Source: Rusavskia elegans (lineage: Eukaryota; Ascomycota; Lecanoromycetes; Teloschistales; Teloschistaceae). From it: DNA of 64,000 bases. Below, piece by piece: positions 58,934 through 64,000 of the stretch. Within the stretch, counting starts at the first letter, position 1, and every line of letters starts with the position of its first letter. The notes beneath the pieces are model-generated. The model was not told where the DNA came from and ran no database searches. It worked only from the letters and a program-made list of their open reading frames with translations. The DNA lies in NCBI GenBank assembly GCA_011316305.1, contig SAUG01000053.1:1-64000 (forward strand), in the 5' to 3' direction. The translations under genes and the position numbers were made by a program.

Positions 58934-59250
58934 TTATTATATCAGCGGACGCTAACCTAGAGTGGTTAGCGTTATAAGGCCAGCTCTATCGTCTATATTA
59001 TATTTCTTTTATATAGACCTCTATAGCATCTTTTCTACATTTCAATATTATTACGATTACCATATATCTACTATATACTCGCTTCAAATTCTATAGATTT
59101 TATTATTAGTCTTTAAAAGATTATAGTAAAACCTGCTATAAAGAGCTTCTACGGTCCTATTACCTATTACTAGAAAATTAAAACTTTTATAATTTATTTA
59201 GATTTTAACTAAATATAGTAAAACTAAAATATTTTAGTTTTTATATTATA
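58934..59250. repeat. Segment between two TATCAGCGGA termini with a hairpin
   Basis: TTATATCAGCGGA occurs at 58936-58948 and again at 59247-59259, where it begins the MITE copy. The first is followed by a hairpin GCTAACC-tagagt-GGTTAGC. The segment keeps some CpA/TpG. It may be a related, deleted MITE or a partly duplicated end. Confidence 0.4.
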
Positions 59251-59844
59251 TCAGCGGATTCTAAAATGGATTTTTAGATTAGACCGGCTGACAGCTATTT
59301 TAATCCAAATAATCTAAATAATCTAATTAATTTAAATCATCTAAAAATCTAAAAAGTAGATTTTCGATAGATTAAAGTTCTAATAGTATCTATAGTACGA
59401 ATATCTATTTAGTAAATAGCCTAAAATAAAATATATATATAAGCTAAAAATAAATCTATATAAATTTATTTAAAAATAAAATTTAACGGCCGCCGCTAAA
59501 AGCGGGAATAACGGAAGTCGAATATCTATTTAATAAACTATACTAGACCTAATCTAATTAGATTCTAGTAAAAAAACCTAATATTTTCGATCTAGACGAA
59601 GCTAGCCTAACGGTATATATAGGCGTATATAGGCCTACTAACTACTAATAAAGATTTAAACAAATTTAAAATCGAATCTTTAAATCTTTTTAGCCGTTTT
59701 AGCCGCGTAGCTACGTAGCTTCGGATATACCCGAAACCGGCTAATAAGCCGTTTATAAGCCGCTCTTAGCCGTACCGGCTAAAAACCGGCTGAGACGGCT
59801 AAAACGGCTAAAACCGGCTTTAAATCGGTTTTAGAAATTACTAA
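59251..59844 (-). mobile_element. MITE-like element, copy 2, inverted relative to copy 1
   Basis: 594 bp; begins TCAGCGGATTCTAAAAT after TA and ends in RIP-altered GAAATTACTAA before TA. It matches 40317-40933 in reverse over its full length, including the CGGxTATACCCG centre and the CCGGCT motif arrays. Confidence 0.7.
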
Positions 59845-59990
59845 TATATAGTTACTCTATAATATAAATTTTATCCGGTTCCGACCGGTAGTTATTAAAT
59901 ATAGTAGAGTTAATTCTTAATATAGTAGTCCGAAATTTTAGATAGGGTCCCGAACTTAGCTTCCGTTTTATCACTCTTTATTTCCCCTGG

Positions 59991-60717
59991 GGTAGGGTAT
60001 TAAGGGTGCTAACCCTACCCAAAGTCCGCACCCCTATTGCGGTGAAGGGAGTCTCAAGGCGACCTCCCTGGCCAGACACCCTCAAGGCTGGCTTTGGCAA
60101 GCTTCACAAGTGGCCTTCTCATTATCGCGTCTCTTTTATGGCCAGACCAACTCATCACGATATATCAAGTCTGTAGCTCCGATAAGATGTGTGGCTGATG
60201 CTTCGATTTGCTGTCCAAACACGATCAGAACCATGAAACCATCAAACCTCATCACCATAGAGGTTCAATGATATGACTCTGGAGGTTGATCCTCAATATC
60301 ATTGCAACAAAGGTAGTGATTCAGCCTGACAACAAAATAATAGCTGGCATATTTGAGGAATTATATCAGCTCAATATGATGGCGACTCCTCAACCTAAGC
60401 AGTATCAGTATTGGTCATTGTGTACATCATGTTGGGGTAATGGCGACATCATTCACGTAGGTGAAGCCAAAACAAGGTTTGGTACGTTAAACAATGTTCG
60501 AGAAGTATCCACAGTCTCCGCTGATGTACGAAGCTGTGACTCTTGTTTCCAAGTTCCGGGCCCAGCAATGTCAAAAGTGGGAGTCAGGAACAACCTGACC
60601 TACGTATATATAGCTCGCAACTTCTGCAAGCTTTGGAAGCAGGTAGCGAACCTCCAGCACAGTCGATGTTGGAGATGCTTATTCCCTGACATTATGTCTA
60701 CTGGCGAGATCCTTTAG
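59991..60717. other. Flank of the island and degraded upstream sequence
   Basis: Composition returns to normal. A hairpin GGGTAGGGT...ACCCTACCC stands at 59992-60021. A frame without ATG (from TTG at 60286) runs to a TAG at 60715-60717 and is in phase with the kelch-like pseudogene that follows, so it may be its decayed 5' part. Confidence 0.45.
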
Positions 60718-61578
60718 AACCCCCTCTTTGACGTCTTGGACGAATACACCAGGGATGAAGATGCAAAAGCCCTATTCGAGGTATCGCGTGAGCAGTACTT
60801 GGCAGAACGAGCGGCTCGAACCTTTGGAACCGCATATCCTTCGCTGATGGAGAAACCTTTCTGGAAGTACATGATCGGTTTCGGAGGCGCTGCCAGTAAT
60901 GTTCGAGAGACTTTTGACCCGCCAGAGAATGCATGGGACTACTGGAAGCCTGTCTGGTGCTTCAGTCGCGAGGGACAAACGGAGACGAAACTACGTGATG
61001 GAAGGGTGATTAGTATTGGTGGAAAGCTTGAGGTGTTTAACGATCCAGATTCCTGTATCTACAATGGTATGTTCATACTTGATAACGAAGCCTGCATTAA
61101 TACTGATTCCTCATCACGTCAGATGTGGTAGTTATCCTACCGCCAAATCAGCCATCTCAGATACTTACACCGCAGAGAATTCGGATCCATGGGTACGGCC
61201 TACAGAGAGCTTTTACTATGATCCGGACACACAATCAGCTGATGGTCTTTTAGATACCCGAAAGACGAGTTCCCACCAACTGATAATCATACAGCTACAG
61301 GTGTAAGGGAAGTAACAACGGGCGAGGAATGTATCATCATTATAGCCCGTGTGGAAGACCCTAAGACCCCTACCCGCCATTGGATAGAGATCTACCGAAT
61401 TTTTTTGCAGGGTTTCAGCATGTGGCGAATTCAGACAGCAGGTACAGGTCCCACTGGAGAAATGTTAAAGCATTGGGCAAAGCTTGATGAAGGGAAAGGC
61501 AAAGACAGCATCATTAGGATTGCCACCCCAGGTTGGAAGCGTTTCTCGCTTCGTATCCGAGACATGAGATGGCTTTGA
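60718..61578 (+). pseudogene. Disrupted fungal kelch-like protein gene
   Basis: Frame 1 reads NPLFDVLDEYTRDEDAKALF, YLAERAARTFGTAYPSLMEK and PVWCFSREGQTETKLRDGR, then an intron 61067-61122 (GTATGT...CAG) leads to NDVVVILPPN. This is the conserved opening of a large family of fungal kelch-like proteins. After about 61150 homologous sequence moves to other frames (SDTYTAENSD..., then YPKDEFPPTDNHTATG from about 61257 to the stop at 61578, containing FSMWRIQTAGTGPTG). At least two frameshifts and the upstream in-frame TAG break the gene. I judge it non-functional. Confidence 0.72.
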
Positions 61579-61850
61579 TGAGGCTGCAGGGAGCTCTGCC
61601 ACAGCCAGGACTGGTCGTGTAGTCGATGTGGATATAGTCACGGTGTCGAATGCTTATGTGCCGAGTAAAGAGGAATGTCTTTCACAAGCGACTGTTCAGG
61701 TGATTTTGGGGCAATGAAATGAATCATACGTATACGATTGAGCGAGTTTGAGCACAATTCTGCACATCATGATGTGACTTATCACCACAAGTAATTTTTA
61801 TCTCACCTTCGTCCGTATCAACGTTACAAACTCGTTTGCCATAATCAATC
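61579..61850. other. Spacer
   Basis: Promoter of the following F-box-like gene; nothing else seen. Confidence 0.5.
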
Positions 61851-62780
61851 ATGGTTACCTCACTTAACTGTCTTCCTCCAGAGATACGTCAAAAAATATT
61901 CCTATCAGCTCTTTATCGAACCTACGAGCCCGATGAATTCAGGTCCGCCCTCCGAGATCCTAACCCAACCTACTCAGTATTCGTGGAGGCCGTCAAGCTT
62001 GGGCAGAAGACTCTCAGCGCATTGAAATTGACAGATTGGAGCACCCATCACGAAGCAGTCGTAGCCGGCGAAATATGGCTCAAGTACCTGACACTCGATC
62101 TCCTTGAAGAGCTAGAACACATTCGAGAACGCCAACTTCAGCTTGCAACGCAATTCACGAAACCCTACGAGTTCAATCGTGCATGTGCAAACAATTCAAG
62201 CGATAGCCAGCGATACACGTGGATATCGCAGATGGAGCTTTCGAGGGTACATTGGCATCACTGGAGACTAAGGCAGGCGACAAACGAGATTTGGCGGAGG
62301 CAGAGGACATACGAAGATGGAATTAGTGATTTCTTCGATATGTGCGAACGGAAGGACTCAATGGAACACACGGAGTCGGAACCACTGCAAGGTCCTTTGG
62401 AAAAGCAGTTGGTGGTGTGCTTTGGATTTGCAGATGCGGTGGTAACTCAGACTCTGGCGAAGGGTTTACCGCCTGGTACACGTGGTATCTATGGAGATCA
62501 TACCAGTGAGCAACGGGTGAGAGAGGAAAGACTGCAAGCTGTGCTCGCAGGGGCAAAATATCGTGGGATGGAAAGAACATGTAAAGAGAGATGGGAATAT
62601 TGGGGTTTCCATCTTCCTCGGCAACCGATTGGTGGCGTCCCTACCGACGGGAGAACAAGAAGAAGCAATGAGAGGATAAGAAAATATCGGCATCTAATAG
62701 GGTATGATATGTTAATGAATGCAACCTTTAAACCACATAGACAAAGTCATATCATAGTCCACCACGAGAGATGCACATGA
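61851..62780 (+). CDS. Protein of unknown function with F-box-like N-terminus
   Basis: A single exon of 309 residues from an ATG in moderate context (ATCATGG). Residues 3-20 (SLNCLPPEIRQKIFLSAL) match the first helix of F-box-like domains in fungal proteins; the second half of the domain is not clear. The rest is rich in charged and aromatic residues (ELSRVHWHHWRLRQATNEIWRR), probably helical, with no known domain. It lies in the transposon-flanking region with two other F-box-like genes in the window. The gene could also be a decaying member of that group, but no break is seen. Confidence 0.65.
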   Translation: MVTSLNCLPPEIRQKIFLSALYRTYEPDEFRSALRDPNPTYSVFVEAVKLGQKTLSALKLTDWSTHHEAVVAGEIWLKYLTLDLLEELEHIRERQLQLATQFTKPYEFNRACANNSSDSQRYTWISQMELSRVHWHHWRLRQATNEIWRRQRTYEDGISDFFDMCERKDSMEHTESEPLQGPLEKQLVVCFGFADAVVTQTLAKGLPPGTRGIYGDHTSEQRVREERLQAVLAGAKYRGMERTCKERWEYWGFHLPRQPIGGVPTDGRTRRSNERIRKYRHLIGYDMLMNATFKPHRQSHIIVHHERCT

Positions 62781-63373
62781 ACTAAGATTATCAACACTTG
62801 TATCGGAGGACTATAAATTGGGATCTTTCTTCCATTTGAAGGAGTCTCCAACGTAGACACCAGGGAATGATGTGCGAAGAAGAATCGCAGAGACTCATCA
62901 AGTCCATCGCCTTACCCGCTGGTGAACGAGTTCGATTAAGGGGTCAACCCATACAACATCTCTCTTTGTATTGAAGTCAGTAATAATATAGGCAACAAAT
63001 TAACCACGAATATCATAATAAATGCTATACAGTAAGACCGAAATAATCGTTACAACGATAGCCCATATCGAGGTATCGACTCCTGTACCCCGTTATTGCG
63101 ACCAACTGCTAAGATGGCAAGCCCCTGAATTAAATGCCCGAGCGGGGAGGTGATATGGATTGATCGTAAGATGGACATGCGTTCTCATGGGTTTCGCTTG
63201 CCATTTTTAGCCCCTGGACGCTGGTAGTACTGCAACCTGACGTCAAACAACATTGCGCAGTAAACATACAGGCGACAGCCGCTCTAATACAATTGTATGA
63301 AGACCGGACAACTTTCCATCCTCATTCGAACGAACGTTGCTTTCCAATAGCGTTGAAGATACTAAAAATCCCA
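62781..63373. other. Spacer with dispersed short repeat
   Basis: Contains CCCATATCGAGGTA near 63065, as at 23608, followed in both places by CCCC-TTATTGCGA with similar spacing. Otherwise nothing recognised. Confidence 0.45.
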
Positions 63374-63907
63374 ATGAAGCGAATCAAACTGTCTCGCGTT
63401 GCCCCTATGTCGGTCTTTTTCTTGACCCTACTGCTGCAACTGTCCTTCGCCATATCCATCCCTCCATCCATCCGGCCACACTCACGGCCCTCCTCCTCTC
63501 AACTAACTCTTCCACACCCACCCGACCCGCTAGTTCTGCACGGTACCTCCTCCTCCTTCCCCCCAACCACAATCGCCATAAAATTCTACTCCTACGGCGC
63601 CCGGAACAACCTTCTTCACGTCCAACACCTCCTCGAACACGCCAGCCTCACCGCATCCATCGCGAAAGTCTCCGAAGCCATTCCTCGGAACCGCCCATTG
63701 CATTATCCTGGGGAGGACAGAAGTCTGGAACTCGATTTCAATCCTGGGAATGGCGTGACATGGGGACAGTGGATTGTCATGTTGGACGCGATGAAGGAAT
63801 TCATTGCGTGGTATGAGAGTCGTGATTTCTTGTTCGAAGTGAGGATTTTCGAAAGGGGGAAAGCGCCGAGGGCGGGTGGAGCTGGGATTTTGTGGACGGG
63901 GCTTTGA
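63374..63907 (+). CDS. Predicted secreted protein without cysteines
   Basis: 177 residues from the first in-frame ATG (63374); the frame extends upstream only from a TTG. A basic start (MKRIKLSR) and hydrophobic core (SVFFLTLLLQLSFA) form a signal peptide of about 26 residues; an inner ATG at residue 12 could serve instead. A Pro/Ser-rich linker follows (to about 65), then a compact domain TIAIKFYSYGARNNLLHVQH to the end, with a VTWGQWIVMLDAMKEFIAWY helix. The mature part has no cysteine. The family is not recognised. Confidence 0.6.
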   Translation: MKRIKLSRVAPMSVFFLTLLLQLSFAISIPPSIRPHSRPSSSQLTLPHPPDPLVLHGTSSSFPPTTIAIKFYSYGARNNLLHVQHLLEHASLTASIAKVSEAIPRNRPLHYPGEDRSLELDFNPGNGVTWGQWIVMLDAMKEFIAWYESRDFLFEVRIFERGKAPRAGGAGILWTGL

Positions 63908-64000
63908 GAGTGTGAAGTTGGCAAAGATACGATCGAGGGAATCGAGAGAAATGTTGTGAAGGTCCTTTGGACGCGGAGGATTTCTTGGGGCACGAGGTAC
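63908..64000. other. Window end
   Basis: 3' flank of the last gene; nothing recognised. Confidence 0.5.

Larger units (their letters stand above)
39860..59990. other. RIP-mutated AT-rich transposon island
   Basis: A 20-kb block that is visibly far more AT-rich than its flanks, with TpA very common and CpA/TpG nearly absent over long runs, while CpG survives. That is the signature of repeat-induced point mutation acting on CpA. No open frame longer than about 60 codons exists inside it. Recognisable retrotransposon reading frames are interrupted by TAG/TAA where Trp or Gln would be expected. Both edges are sharp (within about 50 bases). The first 450 bases (39860-40314) are AT-rich sequence that I could not assign to an element. 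Confidence 0.92.

Noticed and set aside
40317..59844. One giant 19.5-kb DNA transposon with 600-bp terminal inverted repeats
   Set aside because: Each repeat has its own inverted ends and TA duplication, so two separate MITE insertions explain it more simply; kept as a finding, not as the main call.
60286..60717. Stand-alone 143-codon gene
   Set aside because: TTG start, no domain, and in phase with the following kelch-like pseudogene after a TAG; more likely its decayed upstream part.

Overview
The window looks like nuclear DNA of a filamentous ascomycete. The genes carry short introns (about 50-125 nt in most, longer in the ankyrin gene) with GTAAGT/GTATGT-type donors, CTGAC branch points and YAG acceptors. 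They encode families expanded in filamentous fungi: MEP ammonium permease, AAP amino-acid permease, cAMP-receptor-like GPCR, F-box-like proteins, STAND-type ankyrin proteins and small secreted proteins. A 20-kb AT-rich island bears the signature of repeat-induced point mutation (RIP). A dothideomycete is plausible, but that is inference and no species is claimed.

Layout. 1-24 kb is mostly conventional: an ammonium transporter (3749-5597) behind a cluster of GATA sites, a very large MIT-domain gene on the minus strand (8305-12458), a 7-TM receptor (15876-17301) convergent with a small single-TM protein (17723-18427, minus), and an amino-acid permease (20285-22253). These alternate with 1-3.7 kb gene-free stretches rich in simple repeats. 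22.6-39.6 kb is accessory in character: a broken BTB/POZ gene, a four-cysteine secreted effector-like protein, an F-box/LRR-like protein, a degenerate M48 peptidase, a STAND-like ankyrin protein, a type-B carboxylesterase and another F-box-like gene.

39.86-59.99 kb is a RIP-mutated transposon nest with almost no CpA/TpG. A 6.5-kb Ty3/gypsy element (minus strand, LTRs 41811-42263 and 58265-58757) was invaded by two copies of a 3.34-kb LTR element (44870-52186 and 53223-56353, minus). The first copy was itself invaded by a 3.97-kb plus-strand element (46224-50192) with the same LTR family. LTR ends, 5-bp target duplications and summed lengths all agree with this order. The 3.34-kb elements carry gag without a visible pol, plus a conserved antisense reading frame; the 3.97-kb element carries pol without gag. 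Two inverted copies of a roughly 600-bp TA-flanked MITE-like element lie at the two sides of the nest.

60-64 kb returns to normal composition: a disrupted fungal kelch-like gene, an F-box-like gene and a second predicted secreted protein. Functionally, the left part combines nitrogen acquisition (ammonium and amino-acid uptake) with a surface receptor. The right part is a transposon-adjacent, fast-decaying compartment of recognition and secreted-protein genes. Coordinates of spliced genes span first to last coding base; exon limits are in the evidence.
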